Shown here: piece after piece, positions 27,001-36,892 of the stretch | Numbering within the stretch: position 1 is the first letter of the stretch | Layout of the letters: the number at the start of each line of letters is the position of its first letter | DNA from: Prunus persica | Taxonomy: Eukaryota; Streptophyta; Magnoliopsida; Rosales; Rosaceae | Direction of reading: 5' to 3' | Length of the DNA: 64,000 bases | Assembly (NCBI RefSeq): GCF_000346465.2 | Contig: NC_034012.1 | Coordinates: 20,981,567-21,045,566 of the forward strand | Made by a program: the position numbers and the translations under genes | The notes under the pieces: generated by a model | Databases searched by the model: none | What the model was told of the DNA's origin: nothing | What the model saw: the letters and a program-made list of their open reading frames with translations, nothing else

Positions 27001-27700
27001 TTTCCTCCAATTGATCCTCCAAACCAGCATATCCTTTTCGAGACAATCGATGATTGTACTCAAGTTTCTCCCTAATCTGTGCATGTTGAGAATGCACAGA
27101 CTCAAAATCTTTGGATAACCTTGAAGCTACAAAGGCATCCCATTGTGCTTTCTCTATGAATTTATATGTTTCAGGGGGTTGGCTTAATCTCTCCCTGTCA
27201 TTGGTGTATGGAAGGATATAATGCCTCGTTAGTGTAGACTTGAAATCCTTCCATTTCTTGGCAGCAGAAGCTAACACAGAGTTCTTGCCCCCTTGACCTA
27301 CCACAAAAGCAATGTCAACTGCTTCCTAAATCTGCTCCTTTATATCCTTGGGGATTTGAGCCCATTTCATGTCCACAAGTGGAACTCTAGAGCGTGCCAA
27401 CACACCAATGTAGGACTGCATCTCACTATGTGCTTGGCCAATTCCTTTCCCCCTTTTATTGTACTCAACAATTGGCCTCAGTTTCTGAAGTTTTCTCTTC
27501 ACAACACGAGGCATTGTGCTCATACCTCGACCAGACTTTGAATCATCAGAGATTGTTGTCGTGCTGGTTGGTTCTGTCTCAGCAGATGATGAAGCAAACT
27601 TCATCTTCCTCGAAGGCTTCACTTGAGGAGGTACCATTCCAAGCTCCTTACCTCCATTTTTCTTGGAGCCAGAGTCCTTACTTTGGTCTTGAGAAACCAT
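24022..27700 (-). pseudogene. CACTA second gene: transposase_24-type domain fused to Ulp1-type protease, one in-frame stop
   Basis: Seven exons fit on the minus strand with GT-AG borders and matching phases: 27700-26894, 26413-25937, 25735-25649, 25410-25187, 24972-24802, 24566-24287 and 24117-24022, about 713 codons. Exon 1 has the En/Spm transposase_24-type region (KRKLQKLRPIVEYNKRGKG, AKKWKDFKSTLTRHYILPY, SRKGYAGL). Exon 2 has ALGPEHPGRVRGVG, then a charged Glu/Ala/Lys helix. Exon 3 is Lys/Glu-rich. Exons 4-7 have FVLPEDITQFAGMEEIGAT and a Ulp1-like cysteine-protease core with HWILLIV, LDPLP and ECGYYVMRFM, the expected His, Asp and Cys positions. A TAG at 27326-27328 (codon ~125), where a TGG would fit, interrupts exon 1. 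The protease's role in transposition is not known from sequence. Confidence 0.88.
24575..26869. repeat. CGACG/CGTCG motif clusters within introns of the second CACTA gene
   Basis: The same motif that fills the subterminal regions also fills the introns: about 24575-24740, 25015-25165, 25430-25620, 25740-25910 and 26440-26860. A local tandem pair lies at about 26587-26830 (ACCGACGTCTTATGCT then ACCGACATCTTATGCT, period about 120 bp). Exons are almost free of the motif, except the start of exon 3 (ACGACGAAG). Confidence 0.8.
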
Positions 27701-27712
27701 TTTTACAGACAA

Positions 27713-29040
27713 AACTGCAAGTGAAAATATTTCAGGAAAAGATTAAGAACACAAACGACGGTTATTAATAAAATACGACGTACCAAGGTAATTAAACAAC
27801 GACGAAATAATATAAAATAAGACGTAATAATAACTTATTACGTCGATAAAATAAGACGTAATAATAACTTATTACGTCGATATTTACCGGACGACGTGAT
27901 AATTAACTATAAACGACGAAATATTTATATAACGTCGTGGTATTGATGTTCACACGACGTCAGTAGTAATATACCGTCGTCTATATAAGGATCCAAAACC
28001 CTTCTTTCTTTCTCTGTGTTTTCTAATTTGATAAAATACAAGGCCAAGAAAGAAAGTTTTGGAATCTTATATAGACGACGGTATTTTAATATGACGTCGT
28101 GGTATTAACATTCACACGACGTAAAACAATAAGATACTGTCGTCTATATTAGATACCAATCCTACTTTCTTTTTCTTTATATTTTATCAAATTAGGGAAA
28201 AACAAAAACCATTGTTCAGAGAAATCAAACCTGCAATTAAACAAGCAAATAAAAAAAAGACTATAATTTTAAAAACAACTTTGTCAATTTTCAGACGACG
28301 CTAGAACGACTGACGAACCGTCGTGGTCTACATATTTAACCACGTAAATAAGAAGCTACCGTCGTTTTATTTAGTTGAGGTAGTTGTCTTCAAAGTTGGA
28401 AACTTTCCCTCTTTGTCTGTATATTTTATCGAACTTGGAAAGAAGTAAAATGATTTTGGCCAGAAAAAAGGTAAAAAGATTTTTCAAACAAAAAACGTAT
28501 GAGCATGCAAAACAGCAACCAAAATAGTGAAAATAAAAGCTTACCTTTTGCGTGCAATGAAAGCAAGAGGAAGATTATGTTTAAGTTCAGAGACGACGAA
28601 GAAGACGAGAGGAAGACGATGAGATACTCTGACAAGGAAAAAGTCTAAAAGTTTTCTCTGGGAGATTGAAATTTTTAATCGGGTTTGGAAACAGCGCATG
28701 TGTATGTCAGGTAGACGAAAAGTTGCTTACATATAAAACCATTTCAAAAAAATAATTCGGCGATTACATATAACTACGACGTATAAATTACAAAATACGA
28801 CGGTACATTTAACTTCGGACGTGGTAAATAAATACGACAGTAGTGTTGTAGGTACCGTCGTAGTAAACTCAAAAATTAAAGTACATAAGTAATAACTAGC
28901 GTCATGGTAGATTATTTAACACGTCGTTTTTATTAATGTACCGACGTGGATTTCTGTAATATACGTCGATCATACCGACGTTGATTTTACAATTTAAACG
29001 GCGGTTTTTTTGTAAGGACCGCCGTTGGTTTTAAAAATTT
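27713..29040 (-). promoter_or_regulatory. Upstream region of the second CACTA gene, motif-rich
   Basis: No gene. A 3' splice site (CACTTGCAG|TTTTG) lies just upstream of the ATG at 27700 and a donor (CGCAAAAG|GTAAGC) near 28544, so a spliced 5' leader is likely. CGACG motifs crowd 27755-28140, 28290-28365 and 28775-29010. Three diverged copies of a T/C-rich segment (around 27990, 28150 and 28400) each follow a motif pair. CCAAAAC...TCTTTCTTTC and GAAAGAAAGTTTTGG (about 27990-28065) form an imperfect inverted repeat. Confidence 0.5.
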
Positions 29041-29129
29041 ATTCTATAAATTTGTCGCTTTCATTCATTTTCGGTTTACATTTAGGGTTCCAAGTTCTTC
29101 CTCTCTCAGTCTCTCACGTCTCAAAGACA
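29041..29129 (+). other. Leader-like sequence of unknown origin next to the RPN6 fragment
   Basis: TTTAGGGTTCCAAGTTCTTCCTCTCTC and the following CT-rich run resemble a plant 5' UTR on the plus strand and lack CGACG motifs. It may be a second piece of captured host sequence, or it may belong to the RPN6 capture. The source gene is not recognised. Confidence 0.3.
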
Positions 29130-29519
29130 ATAATTTGGATGTCTTTCTCAAAGAGAAATTGAGCTTACTCGCATCAAATATATGTCCACAAGAAGAAGCT
29201 TGTCAACTAGCTTTCTCACTTCCTTGATCAAGCCTGATAGGACACTTAGTGCTTCTGAATACTCCTTGCTTTCCATCAAAAGAGATGCAAGCCTGGCCTC
29301 CACTCGCTGTCGAAGGAAAGTTCGCTTCTCAGGGAAATCTGCTTGATTTTCTTGGCTAAGAAGATCCGTCAGATTTGTGATAGCCTCTTCCTTTATCCGT
29401 AGAGCTTCAGAAGAAGAAGATGGGTTTCAAGAATGCGATAAAGAATAGAAATGGCTTCAGATGGCCTCTAAAGCATGAGCAATCGAATCAGTAGTTGCTG
29501 GGAGATATGATGAAGACAT
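29130..29519 (-). pseudogene. RPN6: Captured fragment of the 26S proteasome subunit RPN6 (PSMD11) gene
   Basis: Reading the minus strand from an ATG at 29519 gives MSSSYLPATTDSIAHALEA, then, in shifted frames, AISILYRILE, SSSSEALRIKEEAITNL, EKRTFLRQRVEARLASLL, ESKEYSEALSVLSGLIKEV, DKLLLVDI and finally SKLNFSLRK. These follow the plant RPN6 N-terminal half in order as I recall it. About 65 residues are missing between QENQADF and EKRTFL, and there are at least two frameshifts and one stop. No introns are present where exon joins would be expected, which hints at capture through RNA or exon-by-exon loss, but this is not settled. The fragment is flanked by CACTA motif sequence, so it lies inside the transposon. 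The protein normally belongs to the proteasome lid; this copy cannot encode it. Confidence 0.85.
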
Positions 29520-29805
29520 TGTCAATGCTTTGAACTATACAAGTCCTGCAGAAAGATAAAGGACCAAACTGTTAAAGAAACTGAAACAACGGCGGTTTTC
29601 TGTTCTACCGTCGTCTTTTCTCATCGTCTATATTAAGGTAAGATGGCGGTAGATTTATAATTACCGACGTAGATTATTTTGTTAAACGTCGTTAAGTGTA
29701 CTACAACCGACGTGGATTTTATTTTTAAATTATAAATAGAGTTTTTTTTCCCGAATTCTTTCAGTTTTAGTTTTCAATTACAAAGCGTGATAAATAGATT
29801 TTTCT
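29520..29805. other. CACTA non-coding stretch with motifs, before the gap
   Basis: CGACG/CGTCG motifs resume at about 29585-29715 (ACGGCGG, CCGTCGT, CCGACGT). The last ~50 bases (TCTTTCAGTTTTAG...GTGATAAATAGAT) are echoed on the far side of the gap. No gene is seen. Confidence 0.6.
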
Positions 29806-30092
29806 NNNNNNNNNNNNNNNNNNNNNNNNNNNNNNNNNNNNNNNNNNNNNNNNNNNNNNNNNNNNNNNNNNNNNNNNNNNNNNNNNNNNNNNNNNNNNNN
29901 NNNNNNNNNNNNNNNNNNNNNNNNNNNNNNNNNNNNNNNNNNNNNNNNNNNNNNNNNNNNNNNNNNNNNNNNNNNNNNNNNNNNNNNNNNNNNNNNNNNN
30001 NNNNNNNNNNNNNNNNNNNNNNNNNNNNNNNNNNNNNNNNNNNNNNNNNNNNNNNNNNNNNNNNNNNNNNNNNNNNNNNNNNNNNNNNNNNN
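29806..30092. other. Assembly gap, 287 N
   Basis: A run of 287 N inside the CACTA element. A ~45-bp sequence flanks it as a direct repeat (CTTTCAGTTTTAGTTTTCAATTAC before, CTTTCAGTTTATTTTTCAATTAC after), so the missing part is probably an unresolved repeat. Confidence 0.99.
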
Positions 30093-31202
30093 GACCTTTC
30101 AGTTTATTTTTCAATTACAGTGCGTTATAAATAGAGGTTTTTTTTCCGGAGGAAATTTAAAATGAAGGAAATTAATGTTCTGGAATATGTAAAGTTTCTT
30201 TTTTGGAGGACAGATTTAAATAAAATAAGAATATAAAAACAACGACTGTTTTTGTATTACTGTCGTCGTTTTTCATCGTCTTAAGTAAGACTAAGACGAC
30301 GTAATATATTTGTTGAGCGACGTTGATTTGTTTTTTAAACGTTGTTAGGTATAATATAACCGTCGTTGAAAATTGTCTCTCTGATTGCAAATTTGCAACG
30401 ACGTTAGGTATAATATTTGTAGATACACAAACGCACACACATCATCAACTTCCAAAAAATTGTCTCTCTGATTGCAAATCTGTGTCATCTGTTAAGATTA
30501 TGATGTGGAACAGAGTTCCATCTGGTAAGATTTCGTAACCCTTGGGATCTCAGAAAAATCTGATTATGTCGGCGGTTTTCTATATAAACCGTCGTGGTTA
30601 TTTCAATTCTTGTCATTAAGTAGATCTACCGACGTAGGATAAGAAAATCAAAGAAAAAAATTGTTAACAAAAATTCTTATTAAGACGACGGTTTAAATTA
30701 AAGGTACGACGTATAAAATGAATAAATACGACGTTAAATTTTATAGTACGATTTAAAGATAACGTCGTAGAACTATACGAGAATGACGTCGATATATTTA
30801 TATTTTCCGTCGTTGTACATTAATTTAATACGGCGATATTTTGTATTTTAAAGCCGTGGATTTGTTTGTAATTATACGGCGTCTTATACGAAAACCTCGT
30901 CGTGTTATTTTATGAGTAAAAACGGCGGCTTTTATTGAAATCGTCGTCTTTACTTTCTACGTCGGTCGATTCATAACTTCTGCCGTTCTTTGTTGGCTTT
31001 GATTTTACACTGCGGAAATCTGTTTCAAATAGACGTCGGTTGTTTAATTAGGTACGTCGTTGTTTTTGAACAGCCATTTGAATCTCCATTTTTTAGTTGT
31101 CTAAGGTGGTATTACACGACGGTGTTTTTAGAACCGTCGTCTTTTTAAAAACCACGACGGTTTTCACTTAGACCGTCGTTGTTTTCTGGTCGTCTTTTTC
31201 AC
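30093..31202. repeat. CACTA right subterminal region with CGACG/CGTCG motifs
   Basis: Motifs recur from about 30240 to 31195, densest at the end (CACGACGG...ACCGTCGTC...CACGACGG...ACCGTCGTTG). They are interrupted at about 30370-30560 by a motif-poor segment containing two copies of AATTGTCTCTCTGATTGCAA (30372 and 30459) and a stretch ATGATGTGGAACAGAGTTCC ending at a donor-like TCTG|GTAAGA, possibly the first exon of another captured gene. The source is not recognised. Confidence 0.75.
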
Positions 31203-31216
31203 TTTTTGTAGTAGTG
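31203..31216 (-). repeat. CACTA right terminal inverted repeat
   Basis: TTTTTGTAGTAGTG, exact reverse complement of the left CACTACTACAAAAA, followed by the duplicated target ATT (31217-31219). Confidence 0.97.
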
Positions 31217-31924
31217 ATTGTTCAATTTTTTGTGTCTTTGCTCTGTTCACCCTCTCTTTATATTTATAAGAAATGTTTTGGAGTAGGGTTTCTTTCTTTT
31301 AATAATGGGCGGCAAATTTCTCAAAAGATCTTTCATTTTTTAAATACAAAGAAGAAGAGGTTTTTATCAATTCTGGCAGATAGGCTCTCAATAGTCAATT
31401 CTTTTAAGACCAATCACTTCTCTGGTTTTTGGAAGAGAACCTAACCCCTCTTTAATTCCAACTGCCCCTTTGTGAGAGCTCAAACCGTGATGTTCAGTTT
31501 GCTTTTCCAGTTTGAACAACTCCCTGTTTTCCTGCTTATCTCTTTTTGAGAACTTTAGCCTGTGTATCCCTTGAAAGATGGTGCTTTCTTTGGAGTAGAA
31601 ACAATTTCTCTAAATATATAAAAGGGTTTTGATCTTTTGGTGGCAGAGATTTCAAAGACGTCCCTTCTTTTTTCCTGCCTCTGTCAACTCTTTATCAACG
31701 CAGTTGAAATTTTTGACTTTCCTAAAAAAGATTCACGGGGGTTCGTTTCCTTTTGGGCTCCTTCATCTCTTTTAATCATGCTCAAGCCTTTTTTATTTTT
31801 CTGGAGACATGGGCTGCTTGCTTTTTTTCTTTTTCGAGGCCCAAGTTTATTTGTAGAGTCCAGACTGCTTGGGCCCTGTGGTTTGCCTTTGTTGTTTTTG
31901 GGCTTTTGGGCTAGGTGTGCCAAA
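31217..31924 (-). repeat. Tat left (3') LTR, segment 2 of 3
   Basis: Continues the LTR after the CACTA insertion and matches 48708-49415 of the right LTR with about 24 differences in ~705 bases by eye (about 3.4%). It is cut at 31925 by the chromovirus insertion within GCCAAATTAGG. Short reading frames here are not supported as genes. Confidence 0.9.
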
Positions 31925-32348
31925 TGTCACGGGATGACTTTTTTGGAGTCTTCCTTATGTGCGGCCTTAGACTTGATCGCGTCTCGAACAAGCTAAGTCA
32001 GCCTCCTTCCTACAACACAAGATCGAACCAAGCAAAGAACAATTGCAAGAGCAAGAACACAATAAGAACGCTTAAGAAAGTTTGGGAGAATATATGCTTG
32101 TATTGCTACTCAATGCTTTACAAGTTGTGAGGTGAGGATTCACAGTGTGACATCCTCCTTATATACATTCCCTATCCCACCTACCATCATGGTAGGTGGC
32201 TAAGATACAATGTCACCTACCGGCATCTACCAACTACTGTCACCAACCGTAGTCTACCTACTACTGTACAACGAATCTGGACATGTGGGCTAAGAGGTCT
32301 AGCATGATCAATCCAACGGGTTGGGCCTTGAACATGCGGGCCATGACA
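31925..32348 (-). repeat. Chromovirus 3' LTR
   Basis: TGTCACGGGATGAC ... CATGCGGGCCATGACA with TGTCA/TGACA ends. It differs from the other LTR at 7 of ~413 aligned positions (six transitions, one transversion), about 1.7%. Confidence 0.95.
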
Positions 32349-32361
32349 TTCTCCCCCAGCT
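32349..32361 (-). promoter_or_regulatory. Chromovirus polypurine tract
   Basis: On the coding strand AGCTGGGGGAGAA lies directly before the 3' LTR start (TGTCATGGCC), the position and composition of a plus-strand primer. Confidence 0.85.
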
Positions 32362-33840
32362 AATCCGGTAACGTCCTCGTTGCCGCGGTAGATCCGTCTC
32401 GTTCAAATGCTTCGATGATGTCCTTGTACTTCCACAAGGACTCTTCTTTCTCCCAATTGCCTTCAGACTCTGGCAGGCCCTTCCATTTGACAAAGTACTC
32501 AAAGTACCTCGGTACACCCTTGCGTCGTACCTCTCGCTTGGCCATGACGCACTCAACCTCCCTGTCAAATGAAGTCACCATCAAAGGTGGAGCTCGTTGA
32601 GACTCTCCACGACTTGGCTCATCGGGGTCGGCATGGTAGGGCTTGAGATTGCTCACGTGGAACACCGGATGAATCTTCAATCGAGGAGGTAGTTCCACAC
32701 GGTAAGCAGCTCTTCCCACTGATAGGATGATAGGAAATGGACCCTCATATCTCCTCAACAACGCCTTGTGCAATCTTCTAGTGGACTTGTGTTGAGAAGG
32801 GTTGAGCTTCACAAAGACTAGATCACCTGGTTGGAACACAACGTCCCGCCTATGCTTGTCTGCCCATTTCTTCATCTTCCGAGTTGCCTTCTCCAATTGA
32901 GCCCGAGCCAGCTCATTAGTCACCTGCCACTCCTTGGCCGTCTTGTATGCAGCAGGGCTACTCCCTGTGTAGCCTGACACCACTGTGTTCGGTGTTATAG
33001 GTTGTTGTCCTGTTGCTAACTCAAAAGGACTTGACCCTGTCGACTCCAACCGCTGCAAGTTGTACGAGAATTGAGCAACATCCAACAACTTTGCCCAATC
33101 TCGCTGGTTGGCACTCACATAGTGCCTCAAGTATAGCTCCAATAGCGCATTCACCCTCTCCGTCTGATCGTCTGTCTGTGGGTAAAAGCTAGTAGAGAAG
33201 TTCAACTGTGAGCCAAGTAGCCTGAAGAGCTCCGTCCAAAGTTTACTAGTGAAGCGAGTGTCACGGTCATTGATAATACTCTTAGGGATCCCCCAATACT
33301 TCACCACATGCTTCATAAACAAGCGTGCAGCTTCCTTCGCATTGCAATCTGCCGGTGCGGGGATAAATGTAGCATACTTGGTGAACTTGTCGACCACCAC
33401 TAAAATTGAGCCACACCCTTCCGACTTGGGTAGACTCACAATGAGGTCCATGGACAAACTTTCCCAAGGTCTGGTTGGAACAAGAAGTGGCTCTAGCAAA
33501 CCACCCGGCTGCTTCTTCAATATCTTGTCTTGTTGGCAATAAGGCAAGTCCGCACGAATGAGTCTACATCTTCTCGCATCTGTGGCCAATAGTAAGCTTC
33601 ACTCATCAAGGCTAATGTTCGATGAGTGCCCGGATGTCCCGCCCACTTCGAGTCATGACACTCCTACAGTAGCTCTCGCCTCAGATTGTCCCACCTTGGA
33701 ACATAGCTCCTCTTCCCTGTTGCATAGAGAACCCCATCATCGAGCCAAAATCTTCTTGTCTTTCCATCTTTGACAAGCTCCAACAGACTTTTGGCTTGGG
33801 GATCATGCAACAAGCCCTCTCGTATCCTCTGCATGAGAGA
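32360..33840 (-). pseudogene. Chromovirus integrase with C-terminal chromodomain
   Basis: From about 33840 a frame-shifted stretch carries an HHCC zinc-finger-like part (HDSKWAGHPGTHRTL). The long frame 33589-32360 then shows the integrase core: SMDLIVSLP (first Asp), NDRDTRFTS (second Asp) and DDQTERVNALLE (Glu). It continues with a GPF/Y-type module (RYEGPFPIILSVGRAAYRVE, HPVFHVSNLKPY) and ends in a chromodomain (YFEYFVKWKGLPESEGNWE). Chromodomains of this group direct integration toward particular chromatin marks. A frame break near 33590 separates the zinc finger from the core, so a full protein cannot be made. Confidence 0.9.
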
Positions 33841-35381
33841 ACTCTGGGGTTATGTGACAGCTGCTAGTACGGCCTTCCTGCTTAAGGCATCGGCAACGAC
33901 ATTTGTCTTCCCTTGCTTGTACTCCAGTTTGTAGTCGAACTTCGCCAAGAAGTCTTGCCACCTAGCTTGCTTGGGTGACAACTTCTGTTGGGACTGAAAG
34001 TAGCTTGTGGCAACATTGTCAGTCTTGACCACGAACTGAGAACCAAGTAAGTAGTGGCTCCAAGTCCGCAAGCAGTGCACTACGGCTGTCATCTCCTTCT
34101 CTTGAACGGTATACCTCTACTCCGTGTCATTGAGCTTTCGACTCTCGAAAGCCAATAGGTGTCCATCCTGCATTAGTACACCACCAATGAAAAATCTGAT
34201 GCATCAGTGTGTACCTCAAAAGGTTTGCTAAGATCCGGAAGTCTCAGCACTGGTTCCTCCATAAGAGCCCTCTTCAACTCATCGAAGGCATGCTGGCATC
34301 GGGGTGTCCACTCCCACGTCTTGTTTTTCTTCAGCAAATCCATCAAGGGGGCGGCTATGGCTGAATATCCCTTGATGAACCTGCGATAGTAGTTCACCAA
34401 TCCAAGGAAAGACCGCAACTCAGGTACCTTGATTGGTGGTTCCCACTTCACATAGAGCTGGTTGTCCCTTAGAACTTGGAAGACCTTTTGCAAATGCTCG
34501 AGGTGTTCCTCTAGAGAATTGCTGTACACCACAATATCATCGATGTAAACCACAACAAACTTGTCCAAGAAAGGGTGGAATACCTTGTTCATAAGAGTGC
34601 AAAATGTTGCAGGGGCGTTAGTCAAGCCGAACGGCATGACAAGGAACTCGTAAGACCCATATCTCGTCACACATGCGGTCTTTGATTCATCTCCCGGTGC
34701 GATCCTCACTTGATAGTATCCCGAGCGCAAGTCCAACTTGGTGAAGTACTTCGCTTCTCCCAACTGATCAAACAAATCTGCAATCAAAGGGATTGGATAC
34801 TTGTTTTTGATGGTCACCTTGTTTAGCGCCCTATAATCGATACACAACCTCAGTGTTCCCTCCCTCTTCTTCTGGAAAAGAACTGGGGCACCATAAAGGG
34901 CCTTGGACGGTTGGATGTACCCAGCGTCCAACAACTGCTTCAATTGCTTCCTCAATTCCTCCAACTCAGGAGGTGCCATCCGGTACGGCACTTTGGCAGG
35001 GGGTTTGGCACCCGGTTCCAACTCAATGGCATGATCCACCTCTCTCCTAGGTGGTAAGGTTTTGGGCAACTCCTTGGGCATGACATCTGCAAACTCCTTA
35101 AGGATTGCCTCTACAGCTTTCGGGACTGGTTGGACTTCCTTCTCAACTATATCCATCTTCATAGTTGCAAGGAACGTCGGATTGCCCTTCTTCCAAGACT
35201 TGGAAAATTGCATGGCTAACAATAGCTTCGTCTCGCCTTGTTGCCTCACTACTGGCACCATACATGGCATTGTTCCACCCTGTGCAATGCACATAGTATT
35301 GTAAAATGGAATGGGAAATGCCTTTACCTTGTCCATGAACTTCATTCCTAGCACGACATCGTAGTCATCCATCGAGATCAC
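33841..35381 (-). pseudogene. Chromovirus reverse transcriptase and RNase H, frame-shifted
   Basis: The frame 35381-34173 begins at the end of the protease region ([15 protein letters not shown]) and holds the RT, with [16 protein letters not shown], the [12 protein letters not shown] box and the YIDDIVVYS active site. RNase H begins with [10 protein letters not shown] and then loses frame near 34175 by a single-base change. It continues at 34092-33850 with VKTDNVATSYF and YKQGKTNVVADALSRK. Another frame break lies near 35385, between protease and RT. The order and motifs are typical; the copy is inactive. Confidence 0.92.
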
Positions 35382-35509
35382 GAAAAGTCAGCTACTCCCT
35401 TCCAAGTGGCAATGTGTAGCTCCACACCACGAGCTACTCCATCAATGGGCTTGGCAGTTGAATTCACCGTCTTCATACTGCCTGCTTTCTTCGAGACTCG
35501 ACACCCAAG

Positions 35510-36853
35510 TCACTTTGCTTCTTGCACGGACATAAAGTTGTGTGAAGCACCTGTATCCACCAGGCAACGGGTTGTCTTGCCATTCACCATGGCGTCGACG
35601 AACATCACTCCTTTAGCTTGAACCTGTGGTTCAGCTCCTTTGGCCTGCAAGGCATTGAAGCAGTGAATGGCCCCCATTCCTGCTTCCCTCTCGGCCTCCT
35701 CTTCCTTCTCTTGGTTCACAGCATTCAGAGCTTTCTTTTTCGGACAATCCCGCATCATGTGCGCTCCATCACACAAGTAGCAAGCTAGCTTCGACTTGTC
35801 TTTCCCCTTGTCACCTTTGTCATTCTTCTTCCAGGATGACTTGTGACCGTCAGACTTGTCTCCTGACTTGCTACCCTCTTTTGGCTTGTTGTCTCCCCCA
35901 CTGGATCCACTGCCACCTTTCTTTCCTTTGAACTTGGAGTCGCCTTGATCACTCCTCTTGAACTCAACAAGAGACTCAGCTGCAGCAATTGCCTTTGACA
36001 AGGTTTGGACGTGTCTCCTTTGTAACTCCAGCTTGGCCTAATTCTGTAGGCCACTCATGAAGTACATGAGCTTGTCTTCATCTGTCATGCTAGGCACCTC
36101 GAACAACAAGTTGGTGAACGTGGCGACATAGTCCTTCACGATCCCAGTTTGCTTTAGCCATCTCAGCTTCTCCTTTGCCTCATACTTGGTATTCTCTGGA
36201 TAGAAATGCAACATAATATCCTTCTTAAAATCATCTCAAGTCTCAAGTGTAAACGTACCTTGTTCGATCTCCATACATCGATGACGCCACCACATGAGAG
36301 CATTGTCGATGAGAAACAACGTTGCCGTATTGATCTTGGGCTCATCATCCTCGAGCTTCAGATACTTGAAATACCTTTCGATATTCCACAAGAAAGTGTC
36401 CAGCTCCTTCGCCTCCCTCTTCCCATTATAGGATTTGGGCTTTAAAGAATCTAGCACCTTGGGTTCCTTCGGAGTCCGGGTCTTGTTCAAGACAGCTTTC
36501 TTGCATAAAGCCCAATCTCCCTTCACATCCTTCACCTCATCACGAAGTGAAGTAAGCTCCGCTAAGAAGTGATCCAGCTTGGCTTCAACATCTAGCTTGA
36601 TGCCGTCTAGCGCGGAGTTGAGGACTCCCTGGAATTGGCCTTGAAGCTCATCCACTACAGCTTCGAAGCCCCCCTTCGTAAGGACGTCCTCCTCGAGTCG
36701 TTGATCGAAATCGACCACGGCAATCTCCATCTTAGAAAGCCGCTTCTCCATCATGGCTACCACATCTCTACATCTTTCCCTCTTTGATTTGCCTCCATGA
36801 TCCATGTTGACCTTGGACAGGTCTGTCTCCACATCTGATCCGCTCTTTGACAT
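35510..36853 (-). pseudogene. Chromovirus gag and start of protease, interrupted by stops
   Basis: Starts at an ATG at 36853, about 30 bases after the primer-binding site. It has a coiled-coil-prone N-terminal part (MMEKRLSKMEIAVVDFDQRL), then the gag core (KPKSYNGKREAKELDTFLW, NTATLFLIDNALMWW). A TGA ends this frame at about 36236, and a TAG at about 36038 breaks the next part. Both fall where a Trp codon would fit. After a Lys/Gly/Ser-rich linker follows a zinc knuckle, CYLCDGAHMMRDC (CX2CX3HX4C), and the protease motif CLVDTGASHNFM. A TGA after VQEAK ends the frame. Confidence 0.9.
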
Positions 36854-36878
36854 GCTTCTTCGAATGATTCAAGCTTTC

Positions 36879-36890
36879 GCTCTGATACCA
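36879..36890 (-). promoter_or_regulatory. Chromovirus primer-binding site (initiator Met tRNA)
   Basis: On the coding strand TGGTATCAGAGC begins two bases after the 5' LTR end (...CCGTGACA). This is the standard complement to the 3' end of plant initiator-Met tRNA. Confidence 0.95.
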
Positions 36891-36892
36891 AC

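Larger units (their letters stand above)
16602..31216 (-). mobile_element. CACTA (En/Spm) DNA transposon with two genes and a captured host fragment
   Basis: Ends are CACTACTACAAAAA at left and its exact reverse complement at right, flanked by the 3-bp duplication ATT (16599-16601 and 31217-31219). Both are defining marks of the CACTA superfamily. The other copy of the Tat LTR (about 48685-48730) gives the uninterrupted empty site. Total 14,615 bp including a 287-N gap. Both genes are on the minus strand: a TNP2-type transposase and a transposase_24/Ulp1-type second gene. The non-coding sequence is dense with ACGACG/CGTCGT motifs. It also holds an RPN6 fragment. Clean ends and an open transposase gene suggest a fairly recent insertion. 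Confidence 0.97.

Noticed and set aside
29767..30134. Frames running through the 287-N gap
   Set aside because: Nearly all residues are unknown; no support.
31637..31996. A 119-codon plus-strand frame at 31637-31996
   Set aside because: It crosses from the Tat LTR into the chromovirus LTR, so it is an accident of the insertion.
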